From positions 1 to 44,941 of the forward strand of contig NZ_BCQR01000098.1 of NCBI RefSeq assembly GCF_001552175.1: DNA of 44,941 bases, written 5' to 3'. A program made the translations under genes and the position numbers. Below, piece by piece: positions 23,986 through 31,340 of this stretch; the first letter of the stretch is position 1; every line of letters starts with the position of its first letter. A model generated the notes under the pieces. That model was not told the origin of the DNA. It ran no database searches and worked only from the letters and a program-made list of their open reading frames with translations. This DNA comes from Actinomadura kijaniata NBRC 14229 (GTDB lineage Bacteria > Actinomycetota > Actinomycetes > Streptosporangiales > Streptosporangiaceae).

Positions 23986-24711
23986 GTGAAACCCCAGCTG
24001 ATCATCTTCGACAACGACGGTGTCCTGGTCGACAGCGAGCCCACCGCACACCGCGTCCTGTCCGGATACCTGACGGAACTGGGCTTCCCCTTCACCCTGG
24101 AAGAGTCCTACCAGTACTTCCTTGGCAACGCCGCCCGCACCGTCCACACCGTCGTCGCCGACCGATACGGCGGCACACTCCCCGCGGACTTCACCGCACG
24201 CTGCCACGAACGGGTCTTCACCGCCTTCCGCAAGGGCCTGGACGCCGTCCAGGGCGCCTCGACCGTCCTCACCGAGCTACAGCGCCGCGGCATCCCCTAC
24301 TGCCTGGCGTCCTCCTCCGACCACGCCTGGATCGACCTCACCCTCGCCCAGACCGGGCTGCGCCCCCTGCTGCCACCTGACGTGGTCTTCAGCGCCCAAG
24401 ACGTCGGCGGCATCGGGAAGCCCGCCCCCGACCTGTTCCTCCACGCCGCCACCACGCTCGGCGCCCACCCGCGCGGCTGCCTCGTCATCGAAGACAGCCC
24501 CAACGGCGTCCGCGCGGCGAAAGCCGCCGGCATGCCCGTCCTCGGCTACACCGCCCTCACCCCGGCCAGCAGCCTCGTCGGAGCCACATCACTCATTCCT
24601 CACCTGACCGCTCTTCTCGACCACCTGGACCCCACCGAGCCGCTGACGCCCGGACCGGAACCGAGAAAATCAGCCACTCCCACGAGGGAGTACGGACGAT
24701 CACAACTGTGA
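23986..24711 (+). CDS. HAD-superfamily phosphatase (beta-phosphoglucomutase-like)
   Basis: A 241-residue HAD hydrolase. Motif I is FDNDGVLVDSE (Asp9 nucleophile, Asp11 acid/base), motif II is the Ser in LASSSDH, motif III is the Lys in GIGKPAPDLF, and motif IV is IEDSPNGVRAAKAAGM. The helical cap between residues 18 and 90 marks subfamily IA, which includes 2-deoxyglucose-6-phosphatase and beta-phosphoglucomutase. The GTG at 23986 has CGGAGAA upstream. The C-terminal 25 residues look unconserved. It stands intact between decayed genes, so it may have been acquired with them. The substrate is unknown. Confidence 0.88.
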   Translation: MKPQLIIFDNDGVLVDSEPTAHRVLSGYLTELGFPFTLEESYQYFLGNAARTVHTVVADRYGGTLPADFTARCHERVFTAFRKGLDAVQGASTVLTELQRRGIPYCLASSSDHAWIDLTLAQTGLRPLLPPDVVFSAQDVGGIGKPAPDLFLHAATTLGAHPRGCLVIEDSPNGVRAAKAAGMPVLGYTALTPASSLVGATSLIPHLTALLDHLDPTEPLTPGPEPRKSATPTREYGRSQL

Positions 24712-25272
24712 TCAAGGCTGATGCCCGCGTCGGGCACCCCGTGCCCACGCCGCGTCCGTGAGCTCATGACGAAGCACATGTCCACCCGCACAACCCAGGA
24801 CATAGGTCGACCTCAGCCAGACACCGAGATCCACCGGACACGGCTAGGGCGTGCACTTCCACGCGTTGACCTGCGGCGAGATCGGCGGAGGCGGACGGGC
24901 GAAGCGCCAGCGGGACGGCTTCAGGTGGCAGCTGGGAGCTGTGGGTCTCCCGGTGGTGGCCGGTCCTGGGCGGCGGGCTCCGGCGGCGGCGACACACCAT
25001 CGAGGCCGCCCCTGACCGGGGTCCGGATCCCCGCGGAGGCCGTTCCCGTGTGCGTCATGTGGCGAGGCTGCCCAACGAGACGGAGACCGGCTGTGGCGGA
25101 CGTTCGACGTCATGCTCATCCGCGAGGACGCCGCGAAGGTTCCATCGGCGCGAGCTCTTTTACCCAACAATGGGTAATCGGCCGGATACACACGGCACCA
25201 ATCGAGCAGGTAGTCGTCTGAACACGCTCCCAGCGGCTCATCGCCGCTCACCGATCTGCATCGAGGAGTCTC
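24712..25272. other. Intergenic stretch without a recognisable gene
   Basis: All frames here are short or interrupted and have shadow-like composition. One frame near 25086-25145 reads DRLWRTFDVMLIREDAAKV, which looks protein-like but has no start or family I know. It may be a remnant. A small hairpin lies at 25160-25177. Confidence 0.5.
25160..25177. repeat. Perfect inverted repeat TTACCCA-N4-TGGGTAA
   Basis: The seven-base arms 25160-25166 and 25171-25177 flank ACAA. It lies about 95 bases before the small secreted protein gene and could be an operator or a 5' leader hairpin. Confidence 0.5.
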
Positions 25273-25593
25273 GTGAACAAGCGTCTTTCCATCGTCACCG
25301 GCATCGGCGCCCTGAGCGCACTGGCGACGCTGGGCCTGGGGATCTCCCTGGCCGCGGCCGACGAGAGCCGTTCCGGGCGGCCGCCGGTCATGGCGCCGAC
25401 CCCGAGCACCTCAGCCAACGTGACCCCGACCTGCATCAAGCTCTCCGACATCACCAGCCTGCTGGAGGGCGAGCGGCGCGCGGCCCCCGCGCCGACCTCG
25501 AGCGCCAAGCCCGCCCCCGGCTACGTCCCCGTCTGCGTCGAGGGCACCGGCGCCCCGGCCCCGTCCCTGTCCCCGAGCCCGGCGACGCCGTGA
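25273..25593 (+). CDS. Small secreted Pro/Ser-rich protein
   Basis: A 106-residue protein of no known family. The N-terminus MNKRLSIVTGIGALSALATL with a following LAAADES is a Sec signal peptide, probably cleaved near residue 29. The mature peptide is rich in Pro, Ser, Thr and Ala. It contains two similar Cys segments, VTPTCIKLSD and YVPVCVEGTG, that could form one disulfide. The GTG start has GAGGAG upstream. It is transcribed toward a propeller gene with a shared terminator between. The role is unknown; it could be a wall-associated or signalling peptide. Confidence 0.7.
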   Translation: MNKRLSIVTGIGALSALATLGLGISLAAADESRSGRPPVMAPTPSTSANVTPTCIKLSDITSLLEGERRAAPAPTSSAKPAPGYVPVCVEGTGAPAPSLSPSPATP

Positions 25594-25614
25594 CGGCGTC
25601 GTAGCGGAACCGTC

Positions 25615-25650
25615 GCGGGGCGGGGGCGTCCGACCGCCTCCCCGCCCCGC
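25615..25650. terminator. Bidirectional terminator between convergent genes
   Basis: GCGGGGCGG (25615-25623) pairs with CCGCCCCGC (25642-25650). The hairpin lies between the stop at 25593 and the minus-strand stop at 25674. Confidence 0.65.
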
Positions 25651-25673
25651 CTCCCCGGGATCCGCGCCCGTCC

Positions 25674-26690
25674 TCAGCGCGGCGCGACGGCCACGCCCTC
25701 GGGCTCCTCGCCGACGGGGACGGTGGCGATGACCTTGTTGTCCTGGGCGTCGATGACCGACATCGTGTCCGAGGCGGTGTTGGTCACATAGACCCGGTCG
25801 CCGCCGGGTTCGACGGCCACGCCCTCGGGGCGGCGGCCGACCGGGATGGTGGCGGTGACCCGGGCGGTCGGCGCGTGGACGACCGAGACGGTGTTGTCGC
25901 GCATGTTGGCCACGTAGACCCACTCGCTGAACGGGGTGGCCCCGACGCCGGTCGGCGTGCGGCCGACGGGGACCGTCACCGGTTCCGCCCCGGGCGCGAC
26001 GACCGTGACCGAGTGGGAGCCGGTGTTGGCGACGTACACGTGGCCGGCGCGGCCGGGGGCGGCGACGCCGTGGGGGAACAGGCCGGTGCGGTGCGAGGCG
26101 ATGATCTTGTTGGTGCGGACGTCGATGACCGACAGGCTGCGGCCGCCGTTGTTGGTCAGGAAGACCTGGGTTCCGTCGGGAGAGGCCGCCAGGGTGTGCG
26201 GCAGCGGCCCGGCGGGGATGGTCGCCACCGGCCGGCCCTTGTCCGCGTCGATCACCGTGACCGTGTCGGAGCCGTGGTTGGCGACGTAGACGCGGTCCGG
26301 GACGGCCACGACGCCGAACGGCACCCGCCCCACCGGGATGGTGGCGACCACTTTCAGGGTGGCGGTGTTGATGACCGAGACGTCGTTGGACAGGGCGTTG
26401 GCGACATAGGCCCGGTTGCCGTCCGGGGCGACCGCGGCGGCGACCGGGGCGTCGCCCACCGGCACGGTCGCCCTCACCTCCTCCAGCCGGGTGTCGTAGA
26501 CGGTCACGGTGTCGGACCCGGTGTTGGTGACGAAGGCCAGGATGCGGGAGGGATGGGATTCGGCGGGCTGGACCGGCGAGAACGCGAACACGACCGTGCA
26601 GCCCAGCCCGATCGTCAGGAGCAGCGTTCCCGGGCGTCCCACACGTGCCAGAGGACCGTCCCGCTTCCCCAGTCTCATGATCATGATCAC
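25674..26690 (-). CDS. YVTN-family beta-propeller repeat protein, exported
   Basis: A 338-residue protein with an N-terminal hydrophobic segment (TLLLTIGLGCTVVFAF, about 22-37) acting as signal or anchor. It then has seven blades of about 42 residues, each with a variant of VYVANTGSDTVTVIDA and a following ATIPVG. The YVANxxSxxVSVID signature is diagnostic of YVTN propellers. No enzyme motif is present; such proteins bind ligands or surfaces. The start may be the ATG at 26690, 26684 or 26678. None has a ribosome site, and all lie in an ATCATG repeat, so a leaderless transcript is possible. It is the second propeller in the window, after the one at 1654. Confidence 0.85.
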   Translation of the reverse strand: MIMIMRLGKRDGPLARVGRPGTLLLTIGLGCTVVFAFSPVQPAESHPSRILAFVTNTGSDTVTVYDTRLEEVRATVPVGDAPVAAAVAPDGNRAYVANALSNDVSVINTATLKVVATIPVGRVPFGVVAVPDRVYVANHGSDTVTVIDADKGRPVATIPAGPLPHTLAASPDGTQVFLTNNGGRSLSVIDVRTNKIIASHRTGLFPHGVAAPGRAGHVYVANTGSHSVTVVAPGAEPVTVPVGRTPTGVGATPFSEWVYVANMRDNTVSVVHAPTARVTATIPVGRRPEGVAVEPGGDRVYVTNTASDTMSVIDAQDNKVIATVPVGEEPEGVAVAPR

Positions 26691-26734
26691 TTAGCGTAAC
26701 CACAGGTGGAGGGTCGGCGACACTCTAAGTGATC
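26678..26734. promoter_or_regulatory. Inverted repeat pair and palindrome over the propeller gene start
   Basis: GATCACTTAG (26685-26694) and CTAAGTGATC (26725-26734) are exact reverse complements 30 bases apart. A 12-base palindrome TGATCATGATCA lies at 26678-26689. On the minus strand TACGCT is a possible -10 eight bases before the ATG. The repeats bracket the presumed promoter. Confidence 0.55.
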
Positions 26735-27296
26735 TTCGTTTGTCGTCGTGTCACGCTTCTGAGCAGCGCACATGCGGCTCGGGCGGCATCGCCGACGGGG
26801 GCGGGCCGGTGGGGCGTTCCGCCATCCGTCCGGCCGTCGGCGCGTCGGCACGGCTCCCAGGAGTCCGGTGGGGTGGCGGGTGGAAAAATCACTGCCCGGG
26901 ACTGACGGGTGCTGTGAACAACTGTAAGCGCCCTGTCACTTCCGTCTGACCGAATACGGGGTTACGGTCGATACACCACTTGGTGACCTGGGCAGATGGT
27001 TCTCATCCTGCCAAAGGAGGTTGTCGGCCCGGGCACCGGCCAGGGTCCGAGGGGACGGCCGCAGGGCGATCATCCGCCCCGAACTCCCGCTCGGCGGCCG
27101 AACGTCCTGGTCGTGGTCCCCGGAAGAGGCGTACCGAACAGCGGGCCGACCCGGCCCAATGCTCGCTCGCACCGGTCTCGGGGCGGGCCCCGGCCGCTCC
27201 GCACGGCCCGTCCGGTACTGGCTCCACTCTCTTCCGGGAGGGCGCGGGACGACGCCTCGCTGTCGGCCTCGTCCCGCGCCACGGAGCCCGCCCGCG
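26735..27296. other. Intergenic stretch, no gene seen
   Basis: I found no frame with a start, ribosome site and protein-like composition. The 26880-26990 part is less GC-rich than its surroundings and may carry promoters. Minus-strand readthrough of the thioesterase remnant reaches 27003. Confidence 0.5.
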
Positions 27297-27560
27297 CGCT
27301 CGGTGGAGCAGGGCGAGCTGCCGGGACCGGGCGACCAGGGCGCCCCGGCAGTCCCAGATGTCGCAGCCCTCCTCATGAAAGCCGCCGGTGAGGTGCCGCG
27401 TGCCGATCCGGCAGAGCAGCCAGCCGGGCGCGGGCCAGCCGCGGAGGTGGAGGGTCAGCCCGACGGTGAAGACGTCGGGCCGTCCGGGGTCGGCCGGGTG
27501 TTCTGGTCGACGAGGTGCTCGGTGCCGGCCATGGCGATCATCGTGCTGAACGGCCGGTCA
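27297..27560 (-). pseudogene. Thioesterase-family gene, C-terminal remnant with frameshift
   Basis: On the minus strand one frame reads PFSTMIAMAGTEHLVDQNTR. A second frame picks up at about 27485 with RPDVFTVGLTLHLRGW, PAPGWLLCRIGTRHLTGGFH, then EEGCDIWDCRGALVARSRQL and ALLH. This is the second hot-dog half of acyl-CoA thioesterase-like proteins of actinobacteria (the EE...IWD...RLVAxSRQLALL ending). The N-terminal half is not recognisable upstream and the normal stop is lost. It is a decayed gene. Confidence 0.6.
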
Positions 27561-27969
27561 CGCCGGTGATGATCGTTCCCGACGGGGTCCGCCTCGCCTT
27601 CTCGGGTGTGGGCCCTTCTGGCGCAGGTGCCGGTCTCGTCGGGGAGTTCCCGCACGCGGCTCCTGTTCACCATATGAAATACCAGGTCAGCGCGTGTGTG
27701 GCGTGGTGCTCGCGCCGGCGGGGGCGGGCGGGCAGCATGATCCTGCTCGCAGGAGCCGCACGCCCAGGTCATCTGTGGGGGACTGCCTGGAGGCGACGCG
27801 GTGCGGCGGCCCGGACAGACACCGCGGCCGCCGCGCACGGCTCTCGCGAGACCTCTCGCCGCGCCCCGACGGGTGATGTTCCCGGGAACGGGACGCCCGG
27901 CCGGAGACGGGGCGCGGCGAGGGGGACCTCCGTGGCGGCCGCCGAACGGCCCGGACCGGGGGCGGCGGC
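27561..27969. other. Region without a recognisable gene
   Basis: No frame here is convincing. It may include eroded sequence of the thioesterase gene's 5' part, but I could not trace it. Confidence 0.45.
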
Positions 27970-28245
27970 TCAGCAGGCCCCCGGGCCCGGGCCCGGCGAG
28001 CCGGGGCGGGCCGACAGCATCGGCTCCCAGAACAGCGCCGCCTCACGGTCGGGGATCCCGCAGCCGCACTCGCGGGAATGGCGGGTGGCCGACGCCGTCC
28101 GGCGCACCAGGGCCGAGGCGCGGACCGCCGCGCAGTCGCACGCGTGCGCGGCGACGGGCGATCCGGAACAGTCGCAGAGCGGGGAACCGCGCATCTCCAG
28201 CTCGTCGGCGAGCGCGGCGCGTTGAGCGTCGGTGACGGGGGTCAT
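27970..28245 (-). CDS. Small cysteine-rich hypothetical protein
   Basis: A 91-residue frame starting MTPVTDAQRAALADELEMRG. It contains a cluster of Cys: SPLCDCSGSP, HACDCAAV and ECGCGIPD, seven in the middle of the protein plus one at the end. The C-D-C and C-x-C spacing suggests metal or iron-sulfur binding, though no known pattern fits. The start lacks a good ribosome site. It lies upstream-to-downstream in line after the sigma-factor terminator region but is separated from it. Composition up to residue 75 is unlike noise; the Pro/Gly-rich tail is not. Confidence 0.45.
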   Translation of the reverse strand: MTPVTDAQRAALADELEMRGSPLCDCSGSPVAAHACDCAAVRASALVRRTASATRHSRECGCGIPDREAALFWEPMLSARPGSPGPGPGAC

Positions 28246-28283
28246 CCGGGCATTGTCGGGGAAAGCCCGCCGAAAACGGTGAA

Positions 28284-28307
28284 GGCCCGCCGGGGAACCG
28301 GCGGGCC
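28284..28307 (-). terminator. Stem-loop terminator of the sigma factor gene
   Basis: GGCCCGCCGG (28284-28293) pairs perfectly with CCGGCGGGCC (28298-28307) around a GGAA tetraloop. On the minus strand it is followed by TTCACCGTTTTC. It lies 25 bases after the sigma factor stop. Confidence 0.85.
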
Positions 28308-28332
28308 AGGGGACGAGGTCAGACGGCGCGGA

Positions 28333-29766
28333 TCAGACCGCGAAGTCCAGCAGCGGCTGGGCGTTGCTGGGGTGCCGCAGCTTGGACAGCGACTCCTTCT
28401 CCAGCTGGCGGATCCGCTCGCGGGTCAGGCCCAGCGCCTTGCCGATCTCGTCGAGGGTCCGGGGCGTGCCGTCGTACAGCCCGAACCGCATCGCCATGAT
28501 CTTGGCCTCGCGGGGGTTGAGGATGTCCAGCGTGCGGCGCAGCTGGTCGGCCATCAGCTGACGGTCCACCAGCTCCGACGCCTCGGGGCTGTCGGTGTCC
28601 TCGATCAGGTCGCCGATGCGGGTCTCGCCGTCCTCGCCGATCGTGGAGTCCAGGCTGATCGGCTGGCGGCTGGTGCGCAGCAGCTCGCGGACCTGCTCGG
28701 GGCTCTTGTCCAGCTCGACCGCCAGCTCCTCGGGGGTGGGCTCGCGGCCCAGGCGCTGGTGCATGTCGCGCTCGACGCGGCTGAGCTTGCTCAGCATCTC
28801 CAGCACGTGGACGGGCAGCCGGATCGTGCGGGCCGAGTCGGCGAAACCGCGCTGGATCGCCTGCCGGATCCACCACATCGCGTAGGTGGAGAACTTGTAG
28901 CCCTTGGAGTAGTCGAACTTCTCCACCGCGCGGATCAGGCCGAGGTTGCCCTCCTGCACCACGTCCAGCAGCGACAGGCCGCGGTCGGAGTACTTCTTGG
29001 CGACCGACACCACCAGGCGCAGGTTGGCCTCCAGCATGTGGGACTTGGCGCGGCGGCCGTCGGCGGCCACCCACTCCAGGTCCATGCGCGTCTCGTGGGA
29101 GAGGCCCGGCTCGTTCTCCAGCTTGTACTCGGCGTACAGGCCCGCCTCGATGCGCTTGGCCAGGTCCACCTCCTGCTCGGCGGTGAGCAGCTGGCGGCGG
29201 CCGATCGCCTTGAGGTAGGTGTGCACCGAGTCGCCCATGGCCGTGGAGGTGTCGTCCAGGTCGGCGATCTCGGTGTCGGCCGCGTCGGCGTCCGACAGCT
29301 CGAACCCTCCGTCGGCGTCCTCCTCGTCGGCGGGCTCGGGGGCGGCCTTGACCGCGGCCTTCTTGTCGGCGGTCGCGCGGGTCGCGCGCTTCCTGGCCGG
29401 GGCCTTGGGGGCGGCGGCCTCGACCGGCTCGGCGGTCTCCTCGACGGCCTGCTCGCCCTCGACGGCCGCGACGGTCTTCTTCGCGGCCCGGACGGGCTTC
29501 GCCGCGGGCTTGGCCGTGGCCTTGGTGGCGCTCCTGGAGCGGGTGGCGCGCTTCTTGGGCTCCTCCTCGCTGGCGAGGCTGATGCCGTTCTCCGACAGCT
29601 CGCGCAGGATGGAGCGGCCCTGGGCGGGGCTGATACCAGCCGCCTCGAAAGCCCGGCGGACCTCGTCGAGCGAGAGGCGTCCTTGGGCACGGCCACGCTC
29701 CAGGAGGTCGCCGAGAGCGGAGCTCGTCGACTCCGTGAGCGGGGTCTCTACGGCGGTTCGTGGCAT
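28333..29766 (-). CDS. RNA polymerase sigma factor, RpoD/HrdB family
   Basis: A 477-residue sigma-70 factor. Residues 13-66 resemble the HrdB N-terminal region 1.1-like module (LGDLLERGRAQGRLSLDEVR, FEAAGISPAQ). Next is a Lys/Ala-rich linker (70-150), then region 1.2 (179-210), region 2 (LEANLRLVVSVAKKYSDRGL, FDYSKGYKFSTYAMWWIRQA), region 3 (GREPTPEELAVELD) and region 4 with helix-turn-helix TLDEIGKALGLTRERIRQLE. This is the principal or a closely related group-2 factor. Changes such as SLLDVVQEG and GFADSARTIRLPVHVLEML differ from typical HrdB, so a paralogue is possible. The ATG at 29766 has GAGAGGGG upstream. Confidence 0.93.
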   Translation of the reverse strand: MPRTAVETPLTESTSSALGDLLERGRAQGRLSLDEVRRAFEAAGISPAQGRSILRELSENGISLASEEEPKKRATRSRSATKATAKPAAKPVRAAKKTVAAVEGEQAVEETAEPVEAAAPKAPARKRATRATADKKAAVKAAPEPADEEDADGGFELSDADAADTEIADLDDTSTAMGDSVHTYLKAIGRRQLLTAEQEVDLAKRIEAGLYAEYKLENEPGLSHETRMDLEWVAADGRRAKSHMLEANLRLVVSVAKKYSDRGLSLLDVVQEGNLGLIRAVEKFDYSKGYKFSTYAMWWIRQAIQRGFADSARTIRLPVHVLEMLSKLSRVERDMHQRLGREPTPEELAVELDKSPEQVRELLRTSRQPISLDSTIGEDGETRIGDLIEDTDSPEASELVDRQLMADQLRRTLDILNPREAKIMAMRFGLYDGTPRTLDEIGKALGLTRERIRQLEKESLSKLRHPSNAQPLLDFAV

Positions 29767-29993
29767 GGGGACACCCCTCTCCCTTCGTGTGTGTCTGCGA
29801 CGCGGAGGATGTTTGCTCTGGTGACGCGCGCACTTACGGCAACGTCGCACGGCCGGGCCGTTGTTCCCGGGCCGGTACACCAAGCGTCTCACAACACGCG
29901 CCCAGACCCGGCCAAAAGACGCTTTTTACCTGCGGGAACGTCGATGGGCCCGGGTTGGGCGGGGGTGACGCGGCCCACACCGCGCCGCGGGGC

Positions 29994-31160
29994 TCAGCGG
30001 GTCATGCGGTCCACGTACAGGTTCCAGAAGCGCTCCTGGTCGACCTCGAACACGATGGTGGCCCTGCGGGTCCCGGCCGGGTTGCGCGGCGCGGCGAACT
30101 CCCGCGTGCCGTAGCCCATCGCGCGCCCGTAGTTGGGGCCCTCGGTGGCGTCCACGTCCACGTACCGCTCCTCCGCGCGCTTGATCACGCCCGGGTCCAG
30201 GAAGACGGCCGCGGTGAGGGAGTCCCAGACCGGCGTCGTGTACCGGGGGTTCCTGGCGAACTCGGGCCCGTGCAGGTCCTTGAACATCTTCTTGATCGGC
30301 GTCTGCGGCCCGGCGACGATCCGGTCGTACCGCGCCTTGGTGTAGAGGACCTTCATGGCGGCCTCGTTCGGCACGATCGTCTGCTTGCGGAACGGCGTGC
30401 GCAGCGCGATCTTGGCCGACTCGGGGTCGAACCACCAGTTGAACTCGGCGGCCGGGGTGGTGTTGCCCGGCTCGTCGAACGCCCCGCCCATGTAGACCAC
30501 CTCCTTGATCATGGGCACGATCTCGGGGTGGGTGCGCACGGCCAGCGCCAGGTTGGTGGCCGGGCCGATCGCGAACACCGTCACCTGGCCGGGATGGCGC
30601 CTGACCTGGTCGACGATGAAGTCGGCGGCGGCGCCGTTCCCCGGCCTGGCCTTGGGATACCCGCCGTAGGGCGGCTTGGGCAGCTTCAGGTACGACGGGG
30701 GCCGCTTGGTGTCGAACGCGCCGCCGTAGGGCGACTTGCCGTACAGCGCGTCCTGCCCGGGCAGCCGGGACTGCCGCCAGGCGAACAGCGGCTCCCCGGC
30801 GCCGGGGACCACCGGGACGTCCCCGCGCCCGATCAGTTCGAGCTGGCGCAGCGAGTAGGCGGTGCCCGCCTCCACCCAGGTGTTGCCGCTGACGGTGGTG
30901 ACGCCGAGGACGTGCACGCCCCGGTCCTTGGCCAGCATGAACAGGGTGGCGGCGTCGTCGTTGAGCTCGCCCATGTCCGCGTCGACGATCACCTTGCGGG
31001 CGCCGGGCGCGGGCGGGGCGGCCGGGGGAGCGGCCGCCGGGCCGGGGGCGGCGGCCGGTGCCTCGCCCGGTTCGGAGGCGGCGCCGGCGGTGTAGACGGC
31101 GACGGGGGCGAGGGCGCAGGCCAGCGCGGCCGCGGCGGTCAGCAGATGGGAGCGTCGCAT
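29994..31160 (-). CDS. Secreted nucleoside hydrolase-like protein
   Basis: A 388-residue exported protein. Residues 1-28 are a Sec signal peptide, followed by an Ala/Pro-rich linker to about 54. The nucleoside hydrolase fold then starts with VIVDADMGELNDDAATLFML, where Asp60, Asp62, Asp68 and Asp69 would bind Ca2+. Other family segments are VLGVTTVSGNTWVEAGTAY, FAIGPATNLALAV, KEVVYMGGAFD and AEFNWWFDPES, with a conserved Asp. It would hydrolyse the N-glycosidic bond of ribonucleosides outside the cell. The first Asp motif has two extra residues compared with DTDxGxDD. The ATG has GAAGGGAT upstream. Confidence 0.88.
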   Translation of the reverse strand: MRRSHLLTAAAALACALAPVAVYTAGAASEPGEAPAAAPGPAAAPPAAPPAPGARKVIVDADMGELNDDAATLFMLAKDRGVHVLGVTTVSGNTWVEAGTAYSLRQLELIGRGDVPVVPGAGEPLFAWRQSRLPGQDALYGKSPYGGAFDTKRPPSYLKLPKPPYGGYPKARPGNGAAADFIVDQVRRHPGQVTVFAIGPATNLALAVRTHPEIVPMIKEVVYMGGAFDEPGNTTPAAEFNWWFDPESAKIALRTPFRKQTIVPNEAAMKVLYTKARYDRIVAGPQTPIKKMFKDLHGPEFARNPRYTTPVWDSLTAAVFLDPGVIKRAEERYVDVDATEGPNYGRAMGYGTREFAAPRNPAGTRRATIVFEVDQERFWNLYVDRMTR

Positions 31161-31175
31161 GGGGGATCCCTTCGG

Positions 31176-31192
31176 ACACGCGTCGCGCGTGT
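31176..31192. repeat. Short perfect hairpin ACACGCG-TCG-CGCGTGT
   Basis: A seven-base stem lies 15 bases upstream of the nucleoside hydrolase start, so it is in its 5' leader and close to the ribosome site. It could be an operator or modulate translation. Confidence 0.4.
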
Positions 31193-31325
31193 GGATCGTT
31201 GGGCCGCACCGGACCCTGCCGCACCGCGCACCCGCCCGCAAGATCACTTCGGACAGTGTCACATGATCGTAATTTTCGGGAGGCGTCCCGATCGCGGCGA
31301 CGACTGACCTTACTGCGTAAAGACC

Positions 31326-31340
31326 GCCGCCTGTGGCGGC
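31326..31340 (-). terminator. Short terminator hairpin at the CDF gene end
   Basis: GCCGCC (31326-31331) pairs with GGCGGC (31335-31340), touching the stop codon of the minus-strand gene. In that direction it is followed by GGTCTTTAC. Confidence 0.5.

Noticed and set aside
24841..25145. Candidate gene remnant in the gap after the HAD gene
   Set aside because: Only about 20 protein-like residues appear, without a start, ribosome site or family resemblance.
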